From assembly GCA_021731345.1 (NCBI GenBank), contig JAKFXO010000081.1, positions 1 through 8,222 of the forward strand: a stretch of DNA of 8,222 bases, written 5' to 3'. Every line of letters starts with the position of its first letter. Within the stretch, counting starts at the first letter, position 1. The notes below the pieces were generated by a model. That model was not told the DNA's origin. It saw only the letters and a program-made list of their open reading frames with translations, and ran no database searches. Shown here in pieces: positions 1 to 6,535 of the stretch. Both the position numbers and the translations under genes were made by a program. Source of the stretch: Candidatus Peribacterales bacterium (GTDB taxonomy: Bacteria > Patescibacteriota > Gracilibacteria > Peribacterales > Peribacteraceae).

Positions 1-585
1 TGTATCATCAACGATAATAATTCCTCCTTTCACAACGAATGGGTTAGATAGAACGAGTGCATCAAACTGACTTTTTTCATCATGTGCTGCATCATAAAAA
101 AGAACTCCGATCTTTTCTCTATGCTTCATCTTCATATACTCCCTCCAATCACTGTCGAAGAATTCATGAAAGGATGAACGCAACGTCGTAAAGCGATCCA
201 TAAAAAATTTCCTCGGTCCACCGAACTGCACGAACGAATCAACCCCAATACAATGCTTATCTGAATTTGCTGCCATCCCAGCAAACAAAGAAAAGCCTCT
301 CCATACTCCTATATTCAGATAACACGTGTTCGCTGGCATGTGTCGCACACACTCTTGAATGACTGCTCCAACGGCAAGAGTAGACATTTTTCTTGTCTGA
401 GCCGCCTTTCGAAGCGCCCTCAAGCGACTTGAGCCCAGGAAAGGAATGATCGTGTTGCATCGATCTGCGATGCGCTGGGGCAGGCTCAACGAATGCGTGC
501 AAAAAGGCGATACCCAACGCGGAGCTGGCTGCAAAGGCTGCAGGCAGCGAAATGAAATGGTGGAAAGGGTGTCTGCCAGTGACAT
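1..585 (-). CDS. class I SAM-dependent methyltransferase, 3'-truncated by window edge
   Basis: This is a partial gene read leftwards off position 1, with 195 codons visible from the ATG at 585. Numbered from that ATG, residues 89-100 (YLNIGVWRGFSL) resemble the glycine-rich SAM-binding loop of class I methyltransferases. An acidic strand end follows (CIGVDSF), then VLFYDAAHDEKSQ and finally GGIIIVDDT at the window edge, the usual 'GG-hydrophobic-DD' strand of the Methyltransf_24 group. Such enzymes usually methylate sugars or small acceptors in glycan clusters, which suits the glycosyltransferase neighbours. The acceptor cannot be read from the sequence. The start is uncertain. The frame is open well upstream, and residues from about 38 onward (RIADRCNTIIPFLG) look protein-like, favouring 585. 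A TTG at 423 or the ATG at 387 are alternatives that would leave a longer divergent spacer. No Shine-Dalgarno is convincing at any of them. Confidence 0.72.
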   Translation of the reverse strand, partial: MSLADTLSTISFRCLQPLQPAPRWVSPFCTHSLSLPQRIADRCNTIIPFLGSSRLRALRKAAQTRKMSTLAVGAVIQECVRHMPANTCYLNIGVWRGFSLFAGMAANSDKHCIGVDSFVQFGGPRKFFMDRFTTLRSSFHEFFDSDWREYMKMKHREKIGVLFYDAAHDEKSQFDALVLSNPFVVKGGIIIVDDT

Positions 586-639
586 CTCTTTCACTGTAGC
601 GACCGAGCGCAGAACCGCAAAACTTGGTAGCATCCATCC

Positions 640-1290
640 GTGCAGTACCACTTTGCCACCGACTGGTTCAATTCCCATATCCCCTCGTGGAAAGAAAAGT
701 TGGGGGGCTTTGCAGGCATGCCGAACCTGCAAGCACTTGAAGTAGGCAGCTTTGAAGGCAGAAGTGCGGTATGGCTACTCGAAAACCTGCTAACCCATGA
801 AAGTTCTCATCTGACATGCGTTGATGCATTTGAAATGGACTCGGAATTTAGAGAAATTTGCGATCGCATGAAGCTCGATATCCCTCATGATCTCGATATT
901 GAAGCGAATTTTGATGCAAATATTCTCGCCACAGGAGCGTCGAAAAAAGTGACAAAGCTCAAGGGATGGTCGACGGAAATGCTACGGACACTCCCTCTCC
1001 ATTCGTTCGATCTTATCTATATCGACGGGTCACACACTTCGCGTAACGTGCTGACCGATGCGGTGCTGTGCTGGGACTTATTGAAACTGAACGGCATCCT
1101 TATTTTCGATGATTATCGCTGGAATCCATTTACGGAAGATGTCTTGATGGGGCCGAAGAAAGCCATCGATGCATTTATGGAATGTTTTGACGGTGAATAT
1201 GTTTTGCTCCACATGGATTACCAAGTGATGCTGCGTAAAACGAAAAATATCCGTGACGTTGTGCGCTCGCTTTCCGACCGTCCTACATGA
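640..1290 (+). CDS. class I SAM-dependent methyltransferase (Methyltransf_24-like)
   Basis: This 216-residue soluble protein has the core of a class I methyltransferase. Motif I is at residues 33-43 (LEVGSFEGRSA), and an acidic residue ending strand 2 is at D62 (CVDAF). The motif IYIDGSH lies at 126-132, followed by GILIFDDY at 152-159. This is the same order as in Methyltransf_24 proteins, which are common in polysaccharide and O-antigen loci. The likely role is methylation of a sugar or other small acceptor, with no visible specificity determinant. Translation must start after the in-frame TAG at 628-630, so the GTG at 640 is the earliest good start. No Shine-Dalgarno precedes it. Its TGA overlaps the ATG of the next gene (ATGA at 1287-1290), implying one transcript and coupled translation. 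It faces the left-hand methyltransferase head to head, but the two proteins do not look like recent duplicates. Confidence 0.85.
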   Translation: MQYHFATDWFNSHIPSWKEKLGGFAGMPNLQALEVGSFEGRSAVWLLENLLTHESSHLTCVDAFEMDSEFREICDRMKLDIPHDLDIEANFDANILATGASKKVTKLKGWSTEMLRTLPLHSFDLIYIDGSHTSRNVLTDAVLCWDLLKLNGILIFDDYRWNPFTEDVLMGPKKAIDAFMECFDGEYVLLHMDYQVMLRKTKNIRDVVRSLSDRPT

Positions 1291-2257
1291 AAGTGCGAAC
1301 GATCTCGTGGGCAAGAAATGAATGTGATATTTTGGAAGCTTTTGTACGTCATCATGCTCGCTTTTCCGACGTTTTTATCGTGCTACACCGTTGTATCGAT
1401 AACTCAGAGGAAATCTGACGCCAGCTTGCAGCGGAAGGACTACCGGTACAGTGGCGGACAGACGAGAGGCTCATCCACGAACAGAGTGTTGTCATGAGCG
1501 AACTCATGAGAGAGGCATTGAGAGATGGTGCCGACTGGGTGCTGCCGCTTGATGCGGATGAATTTTTGCATGGCGATGTGATCTCCGTACTGAAAGCACA
1601 AGGTTCTGATGCACGAGTGATTCGTACGCCGTGGAAAGGCTACGTACCAACGCAAAATGATGACGTATCGGAGCACAATGTGCTCAAAAGAATCACTCAT
1701 CGTCGCAGCCATGAGTATCCGCGTTGGTACAAAATGATGATTCCAAAAACGACCGATACTAGTGCGGGGCTTTGCTTCGGAAATCATGCTCTCATCGATG
1801 TCGCAGGTAACCGGATGCCACACACTGATACACCGCTTGCTGTTGCGCATTTCCCCATTCGATCCACAGGCAAGTCATGCGAAAAACGTTTGGAGGATGG
1901 CTGTCCTACACGGCTGACCCAACGCATGCATACGGAGGCTCTTTTCAGTGGAAAGCCCTCTATGAAAAAATGAAATCAGGACACAGGCCGACCCCTGCCG
2001 AACTGACACAGCTCGCCATGGATTATGCGACAGAAAAACAGTGGTACACACTCCCAAAAACTTTTGCAGATGGACCACTACCGAGTTACGACCCGGATGA
2101 AAGACCTCTCGGCGAAGCCATCATCATCTCTGACCCGATCCCCTGCGACTTCACGGTGAGGTATGAAGCCAAAGACGCAGAACCCATGAGAGTACTTCTG
2201 GAAACCGCAGAAGATATAGCACTCGCATACGCTGATGTTCTCCGCAAAAAATCTTAG
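1287..2257 (+). pseudogene. family 2-type glycosyltransferase, broken by an in-frame TGA and a frameshift
   Basis: Read as one gene of about 324 codons, this matches the Glyco_tranf_2_4 / GT92-like type. It has an N-terminal strand with WARNECDILEAFVRHH, then DVFIVLHRCIDNSEE, and the metal-binding motif WVLPLDADEF (D89, D91), later AHFPIRS and GGWLSY. Two lesions interrupt it. Codon 44 is TGA (1416-1418), after which the same frame continues as RQLAAEGLPVQW and includes the ATG at 1494. Near 1862-1876 the frame must change: the original frame degrades to KSCEKRLEDGC and stops at 1971-1973, while the frame of 1877-2257 continues with VMRKTFGGWLSYTADP. A single lost base would explain it. The gene begins in an ATGA overlap with the methyltransferase and its end overlaps the convergent glycosyltransferase by four bases. 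Two independent lesions favour a decayed gene. Assembly errors are the alternative. The pieces 1494-1973 and 1877-2257 should not be read as separate genes. Confidence 0.8.
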
Positions 2258-2296
2258 TTCAGCTGCGGACGGATTTTGCGAAGCATGAGCAAAATC
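2241..2296. repeat. inverted repeats at the convergent stop codons
   Basis: Two short inverted repeats lie where the two convergent reading frames end. TCCGCA (2241-2246) pairs with TGCGGA (2264-2269) and brackets both stop codons. GATTTTGC (2272-2279) pairs perfectly with GCAAAATC (2289-2296) around a nine-base loop. Neither is followed by a proper run of T on the plus strand. On the minus strand the run TTTTTT falls inside the first loop rather than after a stem. They could form a weak bidirectional terminator, but both overlap the coding end of the minus-strand glycosyltransferase and may be coincidence. Confidence 0.3.
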
Positions 2297-3087
2297 GGAA
2301 GACTTAAACGGAAGAATCCTGATGTTCTCCAAACGGCAACGCCGTCTTCAGCTTGCGAAGGGCAATCAAGATATTTGCCCGTGAAGATCACCTGCGGTAT
2401 TTTGCCCGAAAAACTGAGAAACAAATCATCCCAATGAGAAAATTTCCACTGTTCTGTATTAGGACGATAACCGGCTTCGCGTGCAATCGCGAAGAAATTT
2501 TCTACATGTTCAGATGTGAACGCATAAATACGATTGAGAATGTCGACCTTCTGCGTACGGTCATTGATATTGTGATACAGCATACCTCTCCATGAGTCAT
2601 AAATTTGGCCCGCAATGCCGTAGGGACGTGATGGATCCGCTCGAAGTGATTCGCACACCATTTCTAACTGAGAAGGCTTTACGAACAAATCATCATCCAC
2701 AGCAAGAAACTTACTGTACGACGTTTCACGAGCTGCAATGCCATAACGAACATGCGCGGGTTTGGCAGTTACTTGTTCAATAACGGTGATACGAGGATCA
2801 CGAACAGTCATCCAATCAGACATGCGATATGCAGGATTGTTATTGGATACGATGACCTTGGCGATGGAGGGAGTTCTGAGGAGAACTCGCACGATCGTAT
2901 CAATGTTATAGGGACGGCGAAACGAGAGGACGATGGCAACCATGTCAGGCTTACGAAGAATTGGCAGTTCTTCTGAGAACGCTTCTTTGTGCCATGCTCG
3001 ATATGTCTGTAGCCACTGGTAACGATCTCGCACTGAAAGCTTGCCCCCAAAAGAGGCAATGCGCCGGAGCGGTGCGAGTATTCGCAT
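2254..3087 (-). CDS. GT-A-fold glycosyltransferase
   Basis: This intact 277-residue protein transfers a sugar from a nucleotide-sugar donor, most likely during surface-glycan assembly at the cytoplasmic side of the membrane. A nucleotide-binding beta strand lies at residues 49-59 (MVAIVLSFRRP), followed by KVIVSNNNPA (77-86). The metal-binding triad is FLAVDDDLFV with D131-D133. A probable catalytic acidic segment, HWDDLFLSF, is at 218-226. This order resembles GT2 and exostosin-like GT64 enzymes, and I cannot separate the two by eye. There is no signal peptide. A short hydrophobic stretch near residues 259-269 may touch the membrane. The ATG at 3087 is preceded on the minus strand by a weak TACAAT box. 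The 3' end overlaps the broken glycosyltransferase on the other strand by four bases (TTAG at 2254-2257). The donor and acceptor sugars cannot be inferred. Confidence 0.85.
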   Translation of the reverse strand: MRILAPLRRIASFGGKLSVRDRYQWLQTYRAWHKEAFSEELPILRKPDMVAIVLSFRRPYNIDTIVRVLLRTPSIAKVIVSNNNPAYRMSDWMTVRDPRITVIEQVTAKPAHVRYGIAARETSYSKFLAVDDDLFVKPSQLEMVCESLRADPSRPYGIAGQIYDSWRGMLYHNINDRTQKVDILNRIYAFTSEHVENFFAIAREAGYRPNTEQWKFSHWDDLFLSFSGKIPQVIFTGKYLDCPSQAEDGVAVWRTSGFFRLSLPILLMLRKIRPQLN

Positions 3088-3108
3088 ACGCCCCGGACAC
3101 TACCACAT

Positions 3109-3114
3109 ATTGTA
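3109..3114 (-). promoter_or_regulatory. weak -10 box upstream of the GT-A glycosyltransferase
   Basis: On the minus strand TACAAT (read from 3114 down to 3109) lies in the 31-base gap between the Trp-rich protein gene and the glycosyltransferase. It would place transcription start near 3102, about 15 bases before the ATG at 3087. No acceptable -35 hexamer is found at 16-18 bases. The gene could equally be read through from the upstream gene on the same strand. Confidence 0.25.
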
Positions 3115-3118
3115 CGAA

Positions 3119-4345
3119 TTAATGACGCAGAGCCTCATCAAAGCTCGCACGCACCTGATCCTTCAGAGCACCGTTACCGGAAGCGTTGAGCATTTCATTG
3201 AGCGTTGAAATGATGTTTTCTAGCTGATACACAACATCAGAGACACGGCTGCAGTCTTTGTTCTGCGTTGTGCAGCGAACAGATACCTCGTTTGCAAGCG
3301 TGGAAGTTGCAGCGTACATCGCACGAAGGTTAGACGTAGAGAAATCCGCAGCATCCAAAGTATCGAATGCGGCAGGAAGAGCAGCAAGCATGCGCTCAGA
3401 CGAAGCGAAGATCGACGACGCAGTCGGAGCATGTGCAACGCTAACGGAAATGGAATGATCTTTGACGTATGTCTGTACTTCCATGACGAGCTCTTCAAGC
3501 TTCTCAGCAGAAAAATCTGCAATGTCCATTGATGCCATTTTCTCGTCCGTGGTAAGAAGCTCCTGCGCCTCAACAATCTTCGCAACGAAATACTCACGCT
3601 CCTTATCAGTGAGTGCATCGGATGTCTTCAAGATAGAAAGCTTACGTACAACATCCGTAGCAGCACCTTGGATAACTTCCTCTGTCTCTGCAATAGCAGC
3701 AGGTCCTTCAAAACGCTCAATAAGAGCAGCTTTGACCTGCGTCTCTTCGGCAGGTGTCAACGGAGCAGCGATTTCAAGAACCTCTCGAATGTCAGCCGGA
3801 AGAACTTCAGGTACTGACTCATCATCTGCAATTGCCTCAAGGCGCTTAGCATTCTGATCATCAGCACACTTGGTGCGATCCGTCACCCAATCGCCTACGT
3901 CATCAAAACATCCCGCTTCATCCAGAGAAGCAACCGACGATACGGAAGATGCTACTGGAGCGGCAGCCCTGAGATGTCCGGGAGCATCACTGTTCGAGCG
4001 TTCCCACGACCACTTCCCATCTTTCCAGTACCAAGCCCATCCCTTCTCATAGGTTTCCTCATCGGTCACAAGCTGCCAACCGGCTTCCTGTGTCCAAATC
4101 CAACGATTACGCCTGTTGTCTTTATTTGCACGAAAGAGTGCAAGGCCTCCATCACCGTTACCCTCACCAGTATTCGTTAAAACGGTGTTTGAAGCAGATG
4201 ATAATCTCCAGTCGACATCACCTCCTGGATCTGCGAATGCTAGTGAGCCAAAGCGTACGGCTGTCAGGGTGAGAAGTGTCACGGCAAGCATCGACTGCGT
4301 TCCAATAAGAACACGATGATGAGAACGAAGGTAGTTCTTGGACAT
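3119..4345 (-). CDS. secreted Trp-rich protein of unknown function
   Basis: I do not recognise this 408-residue protein. From the ATG at 4345 it has a classical signal peptide: basic residues at 3-11, a hydrophobic core at about 12-30, and a likely cleavage after AFA at 38. The exported part has three zones. Residues 82-114 hold eight tryptophans, including GWAWYWKDGKWSW, which recalls the GW..DGKWYY style of cell-wall or carbohydrate-binding repeats but is not a clear match. A Ser/Ala linker follows (about 117-141), with a cysteine pair C146/C160 just after it. The rest is Glu/Ala-rich and probably helical, ending with a second pair C358/C365 that may form a disulfide. The longer start at 4378 is rejected because that ATG overlaps a TATAAT box. 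The gene is divergent from the histidine kinase across a 103-base gap. An envelope-bound or glycan-binding role is inference only. Confidence 0.8.
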   Translation of the reverse strand: MSKNYLRSHHRVLIGTQSMLAVTLLTLTAVRFGSLAFADPGGDVDWRLSSASNTVLTNTGEGNGDGGLALFRANKDNRRNRWIWTQEAGWQLVTDEETYEKGWAWYWKDGKWSWERSNSDAPGHLRAAAPVASSVSSVASLDEAGCFDDVGDWVTDRTKCADDQNAKRLEAIADDESVPEVLPADIREVLEIAAPLTPAEETQVKAALIERFEGPAAIAETEEVIQGAATDVVRKLSILKTSDALTDKEREYFVAKIVEAQELLTTDEKMASMDIADFSAEKLEELVMEVQTYVKDHSISVSVAHAPTASSIFASSERMLAALPAAFDTLDAADFSTSNLRAMYAATSTLANEVSVRCTTQNKDCSRVSDVVYQLENIISTLNEMLNASGNGALKDQVRASFDEALRH

Positions 4346-4376
4346 ACGTCGGTGGGGAATGTGTATTTGTACGAAC

Positions 4377-4382
4377 ATTATA
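4377..4382 (-). promoter_or_regulatory. -10 box of the Trp-rich secreted protein gene
   Basis: On the minus strand the sequence from 4382 to 4377 is a perfect TATAAT. Transcription would start near 4370, giving a leader of about 25 bases before the ATG at 4345. The leader contains no Shine-Dalgarno sequence. The -35 position is poor (TGGCTT at 17 bases), so an activator or another contact may be needed. A small palindrome, CTTTA-GAGG-TAAAG (4389-4402), lies just upstream between the two elements. The box overlaps the alternative ATG at 4378 and so argues against that start. Confidence 0.5.
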
Positions 4383-4428
4383 CAATATCTTTAGAGGTAA
4401 AGCCAGTATGGTCTAAAACGACGAAATA

Positions 4429-4437
4429 TGCTACAAT
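4429..4437 (+). promoter_or_regulatory. extended -10 box of the histidine kinase gene
   Basis: TGCTACAAT at 4429-4437 fits an extended -10 element (TGn followed by TACAAT). There is no good -35 hexamer, as is usual for extended -10 promoters. Transcription would begin near 4444, only about five bases before the GTG at 4449, so the mRNA would be nearly leaderless. The box is divergent from the TATAAT of the secreted-protein gene, with their centres about 55 bases apart. Confidence 0.45.
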
Positions 4438-4448
4438 AAGCAGATTCT

Positions 4449-6482
4449 GTGCACACCAACACCGCATCAGTATCGGCAAAGGCAAAGCTTCGTGCACTGA
4501 CGTGGGGACTACCTCTCATGCTTGCGATGCTCCCAATCGGACTTCTCAGCGTGTATTCATACCGCATAGCATCTGATTCTGTTCGAAGCATCATCCGTGC
4601 GGAAGACATGTCGCAGACCGGAGGCATCGGCGTTCTTTTGCAGCAAGACATCGGCAAAACTGTCTCGCTTGCCGAAGCGTTTGGATCAGCTCAAGGCACT
4701 CTGAAAGCACTCGCTGAAGATGATTCACTGGCACTTATGACGAGGCTAAAAGCGCTTACCCTTGCCTTCCCTGCGCTTGGCAGTGCGGCCATTGCAGATA
4801 CGAAAGGACTCATTATCGCTTCGTATCCAACACATATAGGCTCATCTGGAAACACTGCGGAAGTTGAGCTTGTTGAAAAAACAATCGCTAGCGGCAAACC
4901 ACAAATTTCTGAAATTCATGAATCTCCAACAGGAAGTGGGATCGTAGTTTCCGTTGCAGCGCCAATGTTCGGAAGTGGCACAACAAACGTCGTCATTCTC
5001 CGATATCGAACAGAACAAATGTCGAAGTGGTTTTCTGGTATCGATATCGCATCCGGCAGTTCGCTCTTCATTCTCGATCATCACGGAAAAGTGGTTGCTC
5101 GCGCCGGCATACGTGAAGCAGACGTCGCAGAAAAAAGCCCAGAAGTACGTAAAGCGCTGGAAGGAACTCTTCATACATCGGAGTACGCTGATCCGCACGG
5201 AAGCATGATGGTCGGTACATTCCTGCCCGTTTCGATTGGAAAAAATACGTGGGTCATCATTGCTGAAAAACCAACGAGTGTTGCGTACCGAGATCTTGAA
5301 CGCGTTCGCACAAATATTGCTTTGGCTGGTGGATTTCTGACACTCGTGACGCTGTGCATGGTGATCACGCTTGCGCGCACGCACGCACGAAACATCCGAC
5401 TTAACAACGAACTCAAAGACAAAAATCTGAAACTGCAAGAAACAGCGGCCATTGTTCAGAGTTCCAATGACGCGATCGTCGGCTTTATGCGCGATGGAAA
5501 AATCAGGACATGGAATGCCGCTGCCGAAAAAATATTTGGCTGGAAGTCTGATGACATCATGAGTCAGTCAGTAGCCATGATCATTCCAAAGGAAAAGCGT
5601 GATGAATTTGCCGAGTTACTGACGAAAGTGAATGCCGGTGAAACAATTCAAAATTTTGAAACAATTCGTCAAAAAAAGGATGGAACGATAGTGCCAGTAT
5701 CAGTGACCCTCTCCCCTATTCGAGATGAACATAAAAACGTCGTCGCAGTCTCATCTATTGATCGCGACACCACAGAACGTAAGCGTATAGAGCAAATGAA
5801 AGATGACTTTATCTCATTTGTAAGCCATCAATTAAAGGCACCTATTACAGCCATTCGCTGGACTCTTGAGTCCATCGTGGACGGTGACTATGGTGACATT
5901 CCTGAAAAAATGAAACAGCCGCTCGAAGAAATTCGCGGTGTAAACGTCCAAAACTTCCAGCTCGTGAATGATATCTTGAACGCTTCACGAATCGACCGCG
6001 GTGTCATCGCTGTCGAGACTAAACCGATGCTCCTGTCGGAGGTCATCACACGATCCCTGCGAGACTATACAGTTGCGATTAAAAAAGCAGGCCTCACGCT
6101 GACAGTGATCGATGCCCCAGAGCCGCTGACTGTACTCGTCGACCTAGAAAAAGCGGCGGAATCCGTGACCAACAGCCTGAGTAACTCTATCAAACATACG
6201 AAAACTGGAGGACTCACCGTGAGATCGTATCGCGATGGTGACTTCGGTTGCATTGATGTCTCTGACACCGGAGAAGGCATGCCACAAAACATCATTGATA
6301 AGCTCTTCACACGTACGGGTATCCTCGGGACTAATACTGTCGCTGAAAAGAGCGCAGGACTCGGCCTCTACATCGCCAAACACTTCATGGAGATCCAGAA
6401 TGGCGAAATTCGAGTGACGTCTACGGTTGGAAAAGGCACAACCTTCACATACCGCCTGCCGCTGGCCAAAGCTAATACTTGA
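4449..6482 (+). CDS. membrane sensor histidine kinase with extracytoplasmic sensor and PAS domain
   Basis: This 677-residue two-component sensor would autophosphorylate on a histidine and pass the phosphate to a response regulator. Transmembrane helix 1 is at about residues 19-38 and helix 2 at about 288-308, enclosing a roughly 250-residue outside domain of probable dCache type. A PAS domain follows at about 330-440 (SSNDAIVGFMRDGKIRTWNA). The kinase core is complete: the H-box SHQLKAP with phospho-acceptor H460, the N-box NSLSNSIKHT (N575, N579), the G1 motif DTGEGM (605-610), and the G2 motif AGLGLYIAKH (636-645). The GTG at 4449 is forced as the earliest start by the in-frame TAA at 4437-4439. 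It lies about five bases from the predicted transcription start. The gene ends in TGA immediately followed by TAA. No response regulator is encoded in the window. Position between envelope genes suggests cell-surface sensing, but the ligand is unknown. Confidence 0.93.
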   Translation: MHTNTASVSAKAKLRALTWGLPLMLAMLPIGLLSVYSYRIASDSVRSIIRAEDMSQTGGIGVLLQQDIGKTVSLAEAFGSAQGTLKALAEDDSLALMTRLKALTLAFPALGSAAIADTKGLIIASYPTHIGSSGNTAEVELVEKTIASGKPQISEIHESPTGSGIVVSVAAPMFGSGTTNVVILRYRTEQMSKWFSGIDIASGSSLFILDHHGKVVARAGIREADVAEKSPEVRKALEGTLHTSEYADPHGSMMVGTFLPVSIGKNTWVIIAEKPTSVAYRDLERVRTNIALAGGFLTLVTLCMVITLARTHARNIRLNNELKDKNLKLQETAAIVQSSNDAIVGFMRDGKIRTWNAAAEKIFGWKSDDIMSQSVAMIIPKEKRDEFAELLTKVNAGETIQNFETIRQKKDGTIVPVSVTLSPIRDEHKNVVAVSSIDRDTTERKRIEQMKDDFISFVSHQLKAPITAIRWTLESIVDGDYGDIPEKMKQPLEEIRGVNVQNFQLVNDILNASRIDRGVIAVETKPMLLSEVITRSLRDYTVAIKKAGLTLTVIDAPEPLTVLVDLEKAAESVTNSLSNSIKHTKTGGLTVRSYRDGDFGCIDVSDTGEGMPQNIIDKLFTRTGILGTNTVAEKSAGLGLYIAKHFMEIQNGEIRVTSTVGKGTTFTYRLPLAKANT

Positions 6483-6507
6483 TAAAAATATCAATTTATA
6501 GTATAAT
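6479..6507 (+). promoter_or_regulatory. near-consensus sigma70 promoter of the SLH gene with -35 palindrome
   Basis: TTGATA (6479-6484, five of six consensus bases) is followed by exactly 17 bases and then TATAAT (6502-6507, perfect). Transcription would start near 6514. The -35 box overlaps the last bases of the histidine kinase gene, including its TGA stop. It also forms one arm of a perfect palindrome TTGATA-AAAA-TATCAA (6479-6494). The palindrome could be an operator or a weak end signal for the kinase transcript, or chance in AT-rich sequence. The promoter strength suits an abundant surface protein. Confidence 0.7.
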
Positions 6508-6535
6508 ATTCATGAAACACATACCCAAATCCACC

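Noticed and set aside
257..745. Open frames on both strands between the two methyltransferases (minus 257-637, plus 446-745)
   Set aside because: They overlap real methyltransferase coding in other frames, have no domain-like motifs, and end abruptly inside those genes.
1416..1418. Reassignment or recoding of TGA (glycine as in Gracilibacteria, tryptophan, or selenocysteine)
   Set aside because: Several kilobases of intact genes have no internal TGA. TGA ends the methyltransferase exactly in an ATGA overlap, no selenocysteine hairpin is evident, and the same gene has a second lesion.
1866..1892. Programmed -1 frameshifting at the GAAAAAC run near 1880
   Set aside because: The family-like residues (QVMRK) already lie in the downstream frame before the A-run, so the shift occurred earlier and a base loss fits better. 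No standard heptamer is in register.
2232..2330. Twelve-base direct repeat CTGATGTTCTCC at 2232-2243 and 2319-2330
   Set aside because: A repeat of this size is expected by chance about once or twice in a window this long, and both copies lie in coding sequence with no mobile-element features.
2353..2976. Several plus-strand open frames opposite the minus-strand glycosyltransferase
   Set aside because: They are shadows of a well-supported gene that carries clear GT-A motifs.
3220..3857. Open frames on both strands overlapping the Trp-rich protein gene
   Set aside because: Their composition is low-complexity Ser/Arg/Leu, typical of out-of-frame reading, while the 3119-4345 frame has a signal peptide and structured zones.
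4842..5438. A 198-codon minus-strand open frame inside the kinase gene
   Set aside because: It lies entirely antisense to the sensor domain of a clear histidine kinase and has no recognisable motif.
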